NCBI RefSeq assembly: GCF_018403325.1
Contig: NZ_BOSL01000015.1
Location: 62,001 to 126,000, forward strand
DNA length: 64,000 nucleotides
Reading direction: 5' to 3'
Source of the DNA: Paenibacillus vini
Lineage (GTDB): Bacteria > Bacillota > Bacilli > Paenibacillales > Paenibacillaceae
The notes beneath the pieces were generated by a model, which did no database searches, was not told the origin of the DNA, and worked only from the letters and a program-made list of their open reading frames with translations. The position numbers and the translations under genes were made by a program. Shown one piece after another: positions 1 to 8,764 of the stretch (positions are counted from its first letter, which is position 1; every line of letters starts with the position of its first letter).

Positions 1-35
1 AAGGCCGTTGCTCTATCCAGCTGAGCTACTGGGAC
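1..35 (-). tRNA. tRNA-Arg (UCU probable), 5' part, cut by window edge
   Basis: Read on the minus strand, the bases from 35 down to 1 give an acceptor 5' strand GTCCCAG, TA, a D-arm GCTC...GAGC, then A and the anticodon stem ACGGC, ending with CTT. The last base shown is position 34 of the tRNA (T), so the anticodon begins with U. This fits the Bacillales tRNA-Arg(UCU), but the other two anticodon bases lie outside the window, so the identity is inferred from the body sequence. Confidence 0.8.
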
Positions 36-1361
36 ATACAGTATGTAAAAAAAGGATGCGTTAATTATTATAACGCATCCTTTGGTTTTTTCAAAGAGGA
101 TTATTTTGACGATTTTTAACATCGTCTGGAAGAAAGCGACGAACAGGTTGGTGTTTAACACTGTGTCCTGGCATATATGGCTAAATGGCGTTTGGAATTC
201 AGATGCGATCAATGGTAGGAGATTTAACGGACATGGTGGACCTTAAATCGGCTGATTTGGTCCATTTTGATTTCTAACGGACACAGGAGACGCTATTATC
301 GGGAATTTTCCATGCCAAGTTACTTTTTAAGCCAATTAAGGCCTCTGATGTCCGTTAGATTGCAAAACCAACCTTTTTCCCGAGTTTAAGGTCTCTGGTG
401 TCCGTTAGACATTCCCGGTCCGTTCTGTCTGCCAAGTAACTAACTTTGCTGATATGGTCATACATGCTGACCGATTACTCTTATATGCCGCACCATGCCA
501 CAGTACTCTAAACCACGGTGTACCAACCCAGCCACGTAATAGTTTAAGTTAGTTAATGCGAGGTAACACGCAGCTAGATAGATCGGCTCTCGGATGCGAT
601 CGTATAGTAGAAGATTTAACGGACATGGGAGACCTTAAATCGGCTGATTTGGTGCATTTGGATTTCTAACGGACACAGGAGACGCTATTACCGAGAATTC
701 TCCATTCCAAGTTACTTTTTGAGCCAATTAAGGTCTCTGATGTCCGTTAGGTTGCTAAACTGCCCATTTTCCCGAGTTTAAGGTCTCTGGTGTCCGTTAG
801 ACATTTCCGGCCCGTTCTGCCTGCCAAGTAACTAAGATTGCTGAAATGGTCACACATGCTGGCCGATTACTCTTACACACCCCACTATGCCACAGTACTC
901 AAAACCACGGTGTACCAACCCAGCCCGTAATAGTTTAAGTTAGTTAATGCGAGGTAACACGCAGCTAGATAGATCGGCTCTCGGATGCGATCGTATAGTA
1001 GAAGATTTAACGGACATGGTGGACCTTAAGTCGGCTGATTTGGTCCATTTTGATTTCTAACGGACACAGGAGACGCTATTACCGAGAATTTTCCATGCCA
1101 AGTTACTTTTTGAGCCAATTAAGGTCTCTGATGTCCGTTAGATTGCAAAACCAGCCTTTTTCCCGAGTTTAAGGTCTCTGGTGTCCGTTAGACATTTCCG
1201 GCCCGTTCTGCCTGGCCAAGTAACTAAGATTTCTGATATGGTCACAGATGCTGGCCGATTACTCCTCCATGCGACGCACGCCACGCACGCCATGTAATAC
1301 CACACCGTACCATGCTTTCCGAGCCACCCAAGCCACTCCACTCCACGTATTGGTTAGGTTA
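36..1361. other. Gene-free stretch with a triplicated repeat
   Basis: No convincing gene is seen between the tRNA and the first small gene. Short reading frames here lack ribosome binding sites and run through the repeated DNA. A short hairpin-like A/T-rich segment follows the tRNA 5' end (about 49-90, with GGATGCGTTA and TAACGCATCC pairing as an inverted repeat). Most of the stretch consists of the 391-bp repeat described separately. Confidence 0.75.
202..1263. repeat. Three direct copies of a ~391-bp palindromic intergenic repeat
   Basis: Copies begin near 202, 592 and 983; the third diverges after about 1263. Each copy carries the octamer AACGGACA four times: two in forward and two in inverted orientation, always 50 bp apart inside a pair (226 and 276 against 349 and 399; 618 and 668 against 741 and 791; 1009 and 1059 against 1132 and 1182). 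The surrounding unit reads roughly TCTAACGGACACCAGAGACC in both orientations, so each copy can fold into a large imperfect dyad. Function is unknown; it may be a mobile or REP-like family or a binding array. Confidence 0.85.
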
Positions 1362-1748
1362 TTACGCCTTGCGATCCAGCTCCTCTTGCAAACGGGAGGC
1401 GATGCCGTCGTGCGCAAGGAGTCGCTTCAGGAATTGCTCCCGCTGGATCTCGGGAGAGGGCCAGCCGGATTCGCAGAAATCCTCTTCGGCAACCACAGCG
1501 GTGGCTTGATGCATGCTGTTGTCAAACCAGTCGGTTTCGAGATCGGCATCGCTCCGGATCATGCGAATGATCTCGTATTCGTTTTTTCCGCCACCGCTCC
1601 GGTCCTCGCCCCCTCCCCCGGAAGACCGCGCGATGTACACAAACAAATCGGGATCTCCGACGGCCCCCGCCCTCACCTGGATTTCCGCGCAGGAGACCCC
1701 GTCATACTCCGTAGTTCTTCTGAATGTAGCATCTTTAATGTAATACAT
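1362..1748 (-). CDS. Hypothetical protein, 128 aa
   Basis: I do not recognise a family. The protein is acidic overall, with a glycine-rich linker in the middle (residues about 43-54, RSSGGGGEDRSGGGK) separating a short beta-like N-terminal half from a helical C-terminal half rich in Glu and Leu. It has no signal peptide or membrane segment. It lies 99 bp downstream of another small minus-strand gene and may be co-transcribed with it. The ATG at 1748 has no SD at normal distance; the closest purine run (GGGAG) is about 14 bases away, so the start is uncertain. Confidence 0.55.
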   Translation of the reverse strand: MYYIKDATFRRTTEYDGVSCAEIQVRAGAVGDPDLFVYIARSSGGGGEDRSGGGKNEYEIIRMIRSDADLETDWFDNSMHQATAVVAEEDFCESGWPSPEIQREQFLKRLLAHDGIASRLQEELDRKA

Positions 1749-1847
1749 TTGCAGTGGCGGCTCCCTTCTCCTATTCCTTTTCGTGCTCGTGCTCCTACCC
1801 TACTCCTGCTCCTACTCCTTTTCCGGAACCATCATTATCTGTATGTG
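1749..1847 (-). other. Purine-rich spacer with repeated SD-like triplets
   Basis: Read on the minus strand, this spacer between two small genes is a run of GAG/TAG/CAG-like triplets (for example GGAGTAGGAGCAGGAGTAGG at 1794-1816) followed by GGAATAGGAGAAGGGAG. It therefore offers several tandem SD-like sequences before the downstream gene but none at ideal distance from the assumed ATG. Confidence 0.6.
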
Positions 1848-2162
1848 TTAATCCGAATCAAAACCAAGTGAGCTGCGCAATTGCTCGCGTGTCTCTTCCG
1901 TTCCAAGCCGGTAAATTTGCCGATATAGTTCATTAATATTGCTTTGGTAGTTGGCGTTGACATCTTCCTCCGGTGTATCGGGCCAAGGAAAGGTGTACGC
2001 GATAAAGCCGCTCGTTTCTTTTTCATCAATTTGCTCCAACATATGACTTATCATGTCAGCTTCTTCCGGTGTCGCGCGGATCACCCATTCATAGGGTGCC
2101 GCCCCTTGTTCCTCCAGTAATGAACGCCCCTGAAGCGATACATAGTAAGTGTTTTTTTCCAC
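1848..2162 (-). CDS. Hypothetical protein, ~104 aa, GTG start
   Basis: A small acidic soluble protein (begins MEKNTYYVSLQGRSL, ends GFDSD) with mixed alpha/beta character and no membrane segment. It resembles short conserved Bacillales proteins of unknown role, but I cannot name a family. An ATG two codons upstream (2168) touches the SD directly, whereas the GTG at 2162 sits seven bases from AGGAGG, so the GTG is the better start. The gene is divergent from the asparagine synthase gene and followed by a purine-rich spacer and the 128-aa gene. Confidence 0.7.
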   Translation of the reverse strand: MEKNTYYVSLQGRSLLEEQGAAPYEWVIRATPEEADMISHMLEQIDEKETSGFIAYTFPWPDTPEEDVNANYQSNINELYRQIYRLGTEETREQLRSSLGFDSD

Positions 2163-2229
2163 GTCCATCCCTCCTAACCCGGGGAATAATCCCCTTTTTA
2201 CTCATAGTTTTCCGTAAAGGACAGACATT

Positions 2230-2253
2230 TTATGCCTCTGCCAGGCATAATTT
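2230..2253 (+). promoter_or_regulatory. Perfect 8-bp hairpin overlapping a weak sigma-E-like -10
   Basis: TTATGCCT at 2230-2237 and AGGCATAA at 2243-2250 form a perfect inverted repeat with a five-base loop, about 65 bp before the asparagine synthase start. CATAATTT (2246-2253) fits the CATANNNT form of a sigma-E -10, with ATTTT (2227-2231) 14 bp upstream as a poor -35. Bacillus asnO is known to be sporulation (sigma-E) controlled, which is why this is noted. The match is weak. Confidence 0.3.
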
Positions 2254-2315
2254 GATATTACTTTTCACCGGAACGACGAAGAGAATGGAAGCCGTCTTAG
2301 AGAGGAGAAACCAGC

Positions 2316-4160
2316 ATGTGCGGAATTACCGGATTTATCGAATGGAATCGAGATTTGACGACAGAATCGAACCTGGTGCAGTCAATGACATCCTGTCTTG
2401 AAAAGAGAGGCCCGGACGCCCAGGGAACCTGGATTTCCGGGCCCTGCGCGTTCGGACACCGCCGCCTGAGCGTCATGGATCCCGAAAACGGGGCCCAGCC
2501 CATGATCATTCAGGAGGAGGGGGCGACATATACGATTGTATATAACGGAGAGATCTACAACGCCCCCGAATTGAAAGATGAACTTCGCAGAAGGGGTCGT
2601 ACATTCCGGACCCATTGCGATACGGAGGTACTGCTTCAGGCTTATATCGAATGGGGACCGGATTGCGTCTATCGGTTGAATGGCATATTTGCATTCGCGG
2701 TTTGGGACAGCACGAGGGAGCATGTGTTTTTTGCGAGGGACCGGCTGGGAGTCAAGCCGCTCTTTTACAGTGAAATCAACGAAACCTTGATCTTTGCCTC
2801 GGAGCCGAAGTCCATCCTTCAGCATCCCAAGATGGAGGCGGTGATCGGACCAGAAGGATTGGCGGAAATTTTCGTTGTCGGTCCTGCGCGGACACCCGGG
2901 CATGGGATTTATCGAAACATGCACGAGCTGCGTCCAGGGCATGTTATGATCTTCAGCCGCGCCGGACTCCGATCCTATGCTTATTGGAAGCTTGAGGCGG
3001 AACCCCACGCGGATTCCGTCGACGAGACCGCCGCCAATATCCGAACCTTGCTGCAGGACACTATGGAACGTCAGCTGTTATCGGATGTTCCGGTATGCAC
3101 GCTGCTGTCCGGAGGTCTTGATTCCAGCGCACTGACTGCATTGGCCGTCGACTATTACCGGCGGACCGGTCAGGGGCAGGTGCATACGTATTCGGTGGAT
3201 TACGTGGATAACGATAAATATTTTCAGGCTCACAGCTATCAGCCGGGAGCCGATGCGCCCTGGATCAAGCGCATGGTGGAGGAGCTCGGCACGGAGCATC
3301 ACTGGATCTCCTTCGATACGCCCGAGCTGATCGGCGCATTGCCGGATTCGACTCTAGCCCGCGACCTCCCCGGCATGGCGGATGTGGACGCTTCGCTGCT
3401 GCTCTTTTGCCGGGAGATCAAAAAGGGCGCGACCGTGGCCATCTCCGGGGAAGCCGCGGACGAAGTATTTGGCGGCTATCCCTGGTTTCACCGCGAAGAG
3501 CTGCTGAGCTCCGGCACGTTCCCCTGGTCCGTGGCTACCGACCTCCGGGCCGGTTTGCTGTCTCCGGAAATCCGTGACTGGATTGCTCCAGAACGGTATG
3601 TTGCGGACAGGTACAGCCAAGCGGTGGCCGAGGTCCCTCATCTGGAAGGAGAAACGCCGGAGCAGGCCCGGATGAGAACGATGTCGTATTTGAATATCAC
3701 CAGATTCATGCCGACCCTGCTTGACCGGAAGGACCGGATGAGCATGGCCGCCGGGCTTGAAGTCCGTGTCCCGTTCTGCGACCATCGTCTGGTCCAATAC
3801 GTCTGGAATGTGCCTTGGGAGATCAAATCGACCGGAGACCGTGAGAAAGGCATTCTTCGTAAAGCATTGGAAGGTATCCTGCCGGACGATGTTCTGTACC
3901 GCAAAAAGAGCCCCTACCCCAAAACCCACAATCCGGCTTATCTTGATGCGGTCAGGGGGCAAGTGCTCGCCATTCTCGACGATCCTTCCTCGCCGATTCT
4001 TCCGCTTGTCGATGCAGCCCGGGTCCGCGAGATTGCGGCATCCCCCGAATCATCGACACATCTGCCCTGGTTCGGCCAGCTGATGTCCGGTCCGCAGCTT
4101 TTCGCATATCTGGCTCAAGTCAATCATTGGCTAAAGACCTACCGCGTGGCGATCCGATAA
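2316..4160 (+). CDS. asnB: Asparagine synthase (glutamine-hydrolysing), AsnO type
   Basis: Makes asparagine from aspartate, ATP and glutamine in the cytosol. The N-terminal class II glutaminase domain starts with the catalytic Cys2 (MCGITGF) and contains RGPD (31-34), R50 and NGE (77-79). The synthetase domain has the ATP pyrophosphatase loop SGGLDSS (265-271). At 614 residues it matches the length and sequence style of Bacillus AsnO, the sporulation paralogue, better than AsnB or AsnH, including motifs such as PGMADVDASLL and RKKSPYPKTH. The SD AGAGGAG lies well placed before the ATG. The gene is alone on the plus strand and ends at a terminator shared with rdgB. Confidence 0.96.
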   Translation: MCGITGFIEWNRDLTTESNLVQSMTSCLEKRGPDAQGTWISGPCAFGHRRLSVMDPENGAQPMIIQEEGATYTIVYNGEIYNAPELKDELRRRGRTFRTHCDTEVLLQAYIEWGPDCVYRLNGIFAFAVWDSTREHVFFARDRLGVKPLFYSEINETLIFASEPKSILQHPKMEAVIGPEGLAEIFVVGPARTPGHGIYRNMHELRPGHVMIFSRAGLRSYAYWKLEAEPHADSVDETAANIRTLLQDTMERQLLSDVPVCTLLSGGLDSSALTALAVDYYRRTGQGQVHTYSVDYVDNDKYFQAHSYQPGADAPWIKRMVEELGTEHHWISFDTPELIGALPDSTLARDLPGMADVDASLLLFCREIKKGATVAISGEAADEVFGGYPWFHREELLSSGTFPWSVATDLRAGLLSPEIRDWIAPERYVADRYSQAVAEVPHLEGETPEQARMRTMSYLNITRFMPTLLDRKDRMSMAAGLEVRVPFCDHRLVQYVWNVPWEIKSTGDREKGILRKALEGILPDDVLYRKKSPYPKTHNPAYLDAVRGQVLAILDDPSSPILPLVDAARVREIAASPESSTHLPWFGQLMSGPQLFAYLAQVNHWLKTYRVAIR

Positions 4161-4175
4161 CCGGACCTGAAATAC

Positions 4176-4221
4176 ACAAAAAAACCTTGGCTAGCCTCAA
4201 AAAGAGAGGAAAGCCAAGGTT
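4176..4221. terminator. Rho-independent terminator, bidirectional
   Basis: AACCTTGGCT (4183-4192) pairs with AGCCAAGGTT (4212-4221). On the minus strand the stem is followed by seven T (from 4182 to 4176), ending the rph-rdgB unit; on the plus strand a weaker TTCTTTAAATTT follows, serving the asparagine synthase gene. Confidence 0.85.
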
Positions 4222-4229
4222 CTTTAAAT

Positions 4230-4862
4230 TTATTCACGCGCCGATGCATTCAGCTTGTCGGCCAGTTCCCGGAGCGCCGCGCCGCGGTGGCTGACCGCCT
4301 GTTTTTCTTCCAGTGTCAGCTCGGCGAGCGTTTTCTCGTAGGCCGGCATATAGAACAATGGGTCGTACCCAAAGCCCCCGCCTCCAGCCGGCTCCGAGGT
4401 AATCCAGCCTTCAACCGTACCGGTGGCATCGGTAAATTCTCCCGTCGCAGGATCGTACAGGGCGAGATGGCATACGAACCGGGCCGTGCTCAGCAGCGGC
4501 TGTTCCGTATCTTCTCCCTGCTGCAGCTTCTCAAGCTCCCTCAGCAGCTTCAGGTTGTTGTCCTCGTCCGAGGCTCCCTCTCCCGCATAACGGGCGGAGT
4601 AAACGCCTGGATCTCCGTTCAGTTTATCAACGCACAGACCGGAATCATCTGCAAGCACGGGCTGGCCCAGCAGATCGCCGGCGGTTTTGGCCTTTTTACG
4701 GGCGTTCTCTTCAAAAGTCTTGCCATCCTCCACGATCTCCGGAATCTCCGGGTAATCGTACATACTTTTGACGGGTTTGCCGAGAAATTCAAGCGCATGG
4801 GCAAACTCGCGCACTTTTCCTTGATTACGGGTAGCGACAATGATCACTGAATCCTCAGCCAT
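4230..4862 (-). CDS. rdgB: XTP/dITP pyrophosphatase (RdgB/HAM1 family)
   Basis: Hydrolyses non-canonical purine triphosphates (ITP, XTP, dITP) to monophosphates and pyrophosphate, keeping them out of nucleic acids. The N-terminal T-x-N-x-x-K substrate motif is visible (T11, N13, K16), followed by EENARKKA, DDSGL and the C-terminal SHRGAAL motif. Length (210 aa) is normal for Bacillales. Its ATG shares one base with the rph stop codon (TAATG), so the two are translationally coupled. The gerM-rph-rdgB order is as in Bacillus subtilis. Confidence 0.96.
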   Translation of the reverse strand: MAEDSVIIVATRNQGKVREFAHALEFLGKPVKSMYDYPEIPEIVEDGKTFEENARKKAKTAGDLLGQPVLADDSGLCVDKLNGDPGVYSARYAGEGASDEDNNLKLLRELEKLQQGEDTEQPLLSTARFVCHLALYDPATGEFTDATGTVEGWITSEPAGGGGFGYDPLFYMPAYEKTLAELTLEEKQAVSHRGAALRELADKLNASARE

Positions 4863-5623
4863 TAAACGTTAGCCCCCGTTTCGCCGCCCCGGATCTTAAG
4901 CGCAATCGGTCCCAAGACTTCACGCTGCTGCTGTATCATTTCCTGAATTCCTTTTTCCGCAAGAGCAAGCAATCCGTCCAGCTCCTGTCTCGAAAAAGGT
5001 TTTTCTTCTCCGGTTCCTTGAACCTCGACGAATTGGCTTTGGCCGGTCATCACGACATTCATATCGACCTTAGCCTTGGAATCCTCCTCATAGTTCAGAT
5101 CGAGCAGCATCTGTTGACCCACCACGCCAACACTGACTGAGGCAAGATAATCCGTGATCGGAAACACGGGCAGCGAATGCTTCAGGGCAAGCTTGTTCAC
5201 GGCAATGGCCAGCGCAACGAACGCTCCGGTAATCGACGTCGTCCGGGTGCCTCCATCCGCCTGAAGCACATCGCAATCGATCGTAATGGAACGCTCGCCA
5301 AGCGCCTGCAGATCAACTACCGAACGCAGCGCGCGCCCGATAAGACGCTGAATCTCCATAGTTCTGCCGGTGAGTTTGCCGCGAGCCGACTCCCTCTGAT
5401 TACGGGTTTGGGTCGCCCGGGGGAGCATGGAATACTCTGCGGTTACCCAACCTTTTCCCTGCCCCTTCATGAACATCGGAACTTTCTCTTCCACCGTGGC
5501 CGTACACATAACTTTGGTATCGCCGACCTCGATGTATACGGAGCCTTCCGCATATTTATTTATGTCCACGGTCAATTTCATCGGCCGCCGTTCGTTCGCC
5601 TCACGCCCGTTTATTCTCATCAT
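4862..5623 (-). CDS. rph: Ribonuclease PH
   Basis: Phosphate-dependent 3'-5' exoribonuclease that trims tRNA 3' ends. The RNase PH fold is clear: an early region with [18 protein letters not shown], the RxIGRALR segment, [13 protein letters not shown] and the C-terminal EVQGTGEE motif. The length of 253 aa is typical. Two adjacent ATGs follow AGGAGG; the second (5620) has the better spacing of eight bases and gives the usual MR..GR start. A terminator separates it from the upstream gerM, so rph-rdgB have their own promoter or receive read-through. Confidence 0.96.
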   Translation of the reverse strand: MMRINGREANERRPMKLTVDINKYAEGSVYIEVGDTKVMCTATVEEKVPMFMKGQGKGWVTAEYSMLPRATQTRNQRESARGKLTGRTMEIQRLIGRALRSVVDLQALGERSITIDCDVLQADGGTRTTSITGAFVALAIAVNKLALKHSLPVFPITDYLASVSVGVVGQQMLLDLNYEEDSKAKVDMNVVMTGQSQFVEVQGTGEEKPFSRQELDGLLALAEKGIQEMIQQQREVLGPIALKIRGGETGANV

Positions 5624-5728
5624 TACTGCCTCCTACGTTTCATGCTGTCTTTATGCTTTCCCTATTCTACCAAAGTGTAGGCATAAAAGCATCATTCCAT
5701 TCCTCCCCCAATCAAGGGCTTCCGGAAC

Positions 5729-5758
5729 AAAAAAAGAAGACCCGCTACAGCAGGTCTT
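5729..5758 (-). terminator. Rho-independent terminator after gerM
   Basis: On the minus strand AAGACC (from 5758) pairs with GGTCTT (to 5737), extended by an inner GC pair, and is followed by a run of seven T. It sits directly after the gerM stop codon. Confidence 0.8.
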
Positions 5759-5775
5759 GGTCTGTAAATGACTTC

Positions 5776-6849
5776 TTACAGCGGAATTTCGTTGATGCTT
5801 TCCGGGCGAAGCACCGGTTCCCCATACTTCTGGTTGTCCATGCCGATCACGTCTTTTTGTCCGTTCAACCAAATCCGGACCTTTTTGTCCGGGGCATTCT
5901 CGGTTACGGTCAACACCAGCGACTGCAGCATTTGTGCCGGCGGCTTTTCTCCAGCCTCAAACATATCGTCTTCAATGGAGACAGTAATTACACCATCCTC
6001 CGATAACTCCACCGCTTTAAGCACCGTATTGTCCGTGAGCACCCGTTCCAGGCCGTCTCCGCGGGATGGCCCTTTGATCAACTCGGTCAATGCGCCCGTG
6101 ACGGTGTTTTTCTCCGAGGATACGAACCGGGTTACCGGTACGAAGTACTGGACCCCATCCGGCGTCGATGCCGAGAAGAAGACCGTCACCGGCCGGGTCT
6201 GAGACAAGCTGATGCCGTCACCCAGCTCCAGATTGATGCCCAGCGTACGGTTGAGCGGCCGATCCAGGGGAGTTCCGTTCACCGGCATTTCATTCAGTTT
6301 GGCGCCATCCATCCACAACTGGACGTTTTCGATATCCGGATCGCCAAGCAATGTCCATGTAACGGCCTCCAGAATCTTGCGTTCGTCCGTAGCGGCGTAA
6401 GTACCGAACGACTTGTTGAATTCGACGATCGCCAGCTTCTCGTCCTTTTTCAGCGTAACGGCCTGAACCTCCGTGCCTGCCGGCAGCACCCCGCTGAATC
6501 CGGTAGGAACCGTACCTTGATAAGGTCCTCCGTCAACGAGCATCTCCAGCATCCGGATCTGCTTATCCGTGGCGTCGCCCTTCGGCAGGTGCAAAGAAAC
6601 CGGCGCGAGCCAGCCCTGCTCGTTCTTGAGATAGACGGTCGACAACGCTTCCTCCGTTGCGATGCTTGTCCGGCCTGTCCCGTTCGCGGACTCCAACGAT
6701 TGCAGCATTTGGGCCTCGACATCGCCCGGAGGCGGATCGATTTGCGCCGAAGAGCCCATTCCGAACAGACTGCAGCCTGACAACAAAAGCGGGATCGCCA
6801 ACATCCCGGCGGCGGCCGTATTGCGTAACTGGCGGTTCCATCTAATCAT
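5776..6849 (-). CDS. gerM: GerM sporulation/germination lipoprotein
   Basis: Needed in Bacillus for normal sporulation and germination, acting at the spore envelope and cortex. With the start chosen here (ATG at 6849, seven bases after AGGAGG; an in-frame upstream ATG lacks an SD) the protein has 357 residues, a lipoprotein signal ending in LLSGC (Cys26), and two successive GerMN domains (about residues 75-200 and 215-340; the second contains VTVFFSASTPDG). The two-domain layout is that of Bacillus GerM. It lies just upstream of rph as in Bacillus and is divergent from pgpA. Confidence 0.95.
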   Translation of the reverse strand: MIRWNRQLRNTAAAGMLAIPLLLSGCSLFGMGSSAQIDPPPGDVEAQMLQSLESANGTGRTSIATEEALSTVYLKNEQGWLAPVSLHLPKGDATDKQIRMLEMLVDGGPYQGTVPTGFSGVLPAGTEVQAVTLKKDEKLAIVEFNKSFGTYAATDERKILEAVTWTLLGDPDIENVQLWMDGAKLNEMPVNGTPLDRPLNRTLGINLELGDGISLSQTRPVTVFFSASTPDGVQYFVPVTRFVSSEKNTVTGALTELIKGPSRGDGLERVLTDNTVLKAVELSEDGVITVSIEDDMFEAGEKPPAQMLQSLVLTVTENAPDKKVRIWLNGQKDVIGMDNQKYGEPVLRPESINEIPL

Positions 6850-6882
6850 CGGACATCCTCCTAACATGTTCTCGGGATTGTC

Positions 6883-6909
6883 CAAAAGATGACTTTTTGA
6901 ACAACCTCT
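6883..6909 (+). repeat. Solo end of the 58.6-kb repeat element
   Basis: The 25-mer beginning AAAGATGACTTTTTGA and ending CAACCTCT occurs here and again at the right end of the element at 58587-58756 with one mismatch. Here it lies alone between gerM and pgpA, so it is a solo or truncated copy. Confidence 0.6.
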
Positions 6910-7040
6910 ATTACTATGTATACGAGCCCCTTTTTGGAAAAATAACTATATTTTTCACCAAGGTGGACAAACTGCATCTTAGCTATGTTTTCTAAAAATA
7001 CGCGAGTTTACCTCAAACAGCGGGAGGAGTAGGTGACGAG

Positions 7041-7613
7041 ATGGAACAAGAAGAAAGAAAAGCGAAAGCGCCTTACAGCCTGAACAGTAAAAAAGTAGCC
7101 GATGCTACGAAAGTCTGGCTTCAGAAGCGGGGCGTTAAAATCGAAGAGATCGCGGAACTGGTCATGCTGCTTCAGAAAAAATACTACCCGAACCTGACGA
7201 TGGAGGAATGCATCCATAATGTCGAGCAGGTACTAAGCAAACGGGAAGTGCAAAACGCCGTGTTGACCGGCATTCAATTGGATATTCTCGCCGAACAGGA
7301 ACTGCTGATCCCCGAGCTTCAAGATATGATCTCCAATGACGAAGGATTATACGGTGTCGACGAAATACTCGCTTTTTCCATCGTCAATGTGTACGGCAGC
7401 ATCGGCTTCACGAATTATGGATACGTAGACAAGCTCAAACCGGGAATTCTGGAACGGCTGAACGATAAAACGCTCGGCCCATGCAACACGTTCCTGGATG
7501 ACATCGTAGGAGCTGTAGCCGCCTCCGCAAGCAGCCGGATCGCCCATCGCAAGCAAACGGAACGGGAGCTGGAGCACGGCGAAGAGACGCTCGGCAAAGA
7601 TATTGTTCGTTAA
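7041..7613 (+). CDS. pgpA: Phosphatidylglycerophosphatase A-like protein (YutG/PgpA family)
   Basis: PgpA proteins remove the phosphate from phosphatidylglycerophosphate to give phosphatidylglycerol. This 190-aa protein matches the shorter soluble-looking Bacillus type (YutG): a helical N-terminal part with VWLQKRGVKIEEIAEL, then GVDEILAFSIVNVYGSIG and the Asp-rich TFLDDIVGAVAASASSRIAHR near the end. No strong membrane segment is visible, as in other short members, so enzymatic activity is inferred from the family only. A GGAGGAG sequence precedes the ATG. The gene is monocistronic and followed by a terminator. Confidence 0.82.
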   Translation: MEQEERKAKAPYSLNSKKVADATKVWLQKRGVKIEEIAELVMLLQKKYYPNLTMEECIHNVEQVLSKREVQNAVLTGIQLDILAEQELLIPELQDMISNDEGLYGVDEILAFSIVNVYGSIGFTNYGYVDKLKPGILERLNDKTLGPCNTFLDDIVGAVAASASSRIAHRKQTERELEHGEETLGKDIVR

Positions 7614-7720
7614 TCCGCCAAGGGCAAGAGCACAGCTACGAATTCAACTGTAATTTGCCATTAACCGCGAACTTGATAAGCACAAAAGGCCGCCGAGTAA
7701 TCTCGGACAGCCTGAAAGAT

Positions 7721-7755
7721 GGCGCCCTTTACAAAAAGGGCGCTATTTATTTTGA
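7721..7755 (+). terminator. Terminator after pgpA
   Basis: GCGCCCTTT (7722-7730) pairs with AAAGGGCGC (7735-7743) and is followed by TATTTATTTT. A smaller hairpin, CCGAG/CTCGG at 7693-7706, precedes it. Confidence 0.75.
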
Positions 7756-7759
7756 CCGA

Positions 7760-8764
7760 TCATCCTACCGGGCCTGATCTCCTATAAAAGCAGCTTCCAT
7801 CCGAACCCGGGATTTCAATCGCCCGCCCCTGACGCACCAGTTCGACCAGATGGGCCAGCGCCTCCGACATAGCAAAGCGCATTTGGTGAATACCCAGCTC
7901 CATTCCGAACAGGGCGGTACAAATCTCAAAGCCGGTCTGATCCCGTTCGGTCAGCAGCGAATGAATCAGATCCAATCGCTCCTCGTGATGAATTAAGAGG
8001 TCCTGCGTTCGCTCCGTAAAATGCGAGAACGGGTTGCGGTGGCCGGGAAATGCCTTAACCACCTTGTAGGCTCCCAGCTTGGAGAGCGAATTCATGAACG
8101 ATTGCAGCGGCTGCGGATCACTGCCCGGAAGCAAGCTGATATTCGGAGATATCTGCGGCAGAACCGCATCTCCGCAGAGTATAAGGCGCCGCTCCGGATC
8201 GTAAAACGACAGATGGCCCGGAGCATGCCCTGCGCTCTCGACCGCGACCCAATCCCGGCCGCCCATTACCAGCGCATCCCCTTCAGCCCAGTAAGTCACC
8301 TCCGGGGATGGCGTAACCTGTGCCAGGAAGCCCTCCAGATGTTCCGGCAGCTGCTCATACCAGGAGCTCGGCATCCCGTGCTTACGGTAGAGCTGCAATA
8401 GCGCTTCGTTCACGTTGCTATCCGTTCCCCACATCCGCTGCGTCTCCTCATGAGCCCTCCTTGACATGAACACCTCGGCTCCGGTCAACAACTGCAAATA
8501 ACCAGCCATCCCGTAATGGTCCGGATGATGGTGGGTCACCACGATCGAGGCGATCTCTCGGGGAGAAATGTCCAATTCACGCAGAGCGGTTACCCATTCC
8601 GATTCGGCAAGATCGGTCCTTGGACCGGGATCCACGATGGTGACGCCTTCTTCGCCACGGAGGATATAGCTGTTGACCCAGCGCAGCGGCGGGGCCATAG
8701 AAATCCGGACCCGAACCAGTTCTTCCTGCTCGAACACTTCAATTTCGGACCTGCTCATGCGCAT
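7760..8764 (-). CDS. MBL-fold metallo-hydrolase (YqjP-like)
   Basis: A metallo-beta-lactamase-fold hydrolase with the metal motif HHHPDH (residues 78-83), a further His pair in SAGHAPGHL (about 178-182) and the bridging Asp in CGDAVLP. These sites bind two metal ions, and the family includes glyoxalase II, lactonases and RNases. The layout with a C-terminal helical domain resembles Bacillus YqjP; the true substrate is unknown. The first ATG (8764) overlaps the upstream methyltransferase by 10 bases; the second (8758) makes a classic ATGA overlap and is an equally good start. The two genes are coupled. Confidence 0.88.
   Translation of the reverse strand: MRMSRSEIEVFEQEELVRVRISMAPPLRWVNSYILRGEEGVTIVDPGPRTDLAESEWVTALRELDISPREIASIVVTHHHPDHYGMAGYLQLLTGAEVFMSRRAHEETQRMWGTDSNVNEALLQLYRKHGMPSSWYEQLPEHLEGFLAQVTPSPEVTYWAEGDALVMGGRDWVAVESAGHAPGHLSFYDPERRLILCGDAVLPQISPNISLLPGSDPQPLQSFMNSLSKLGAYKVVKAFPGHRNPFSHFTERTQDLLIHHEERLDLIHSLLTERDQTGFEICTALFGMELGIHQMRFAMSEALAHLVELVRQGRAIEIPGSDGSCFYRRSGPVG

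Noticed and set aside
202-1263. CRISPR-like regular repeats
   Set aside because: The repeat unit is ~391 bp with internal inverted octamers, there are only three copies, no short unique spacers and no cas genes.
1248-1871. Long plus-strand reading frame opposite the 128-aa gene
   Set aside because: It runs antisense to a gene with better coding character, begins in the repeat area and has no SD.
2170-2315. T-box or other riboswitch upstream of the asparagine synthase gene
   Set aside because: No T-box motif, antiterminator or terminator is visible; the leader is too short and only a simple hairpin is present.
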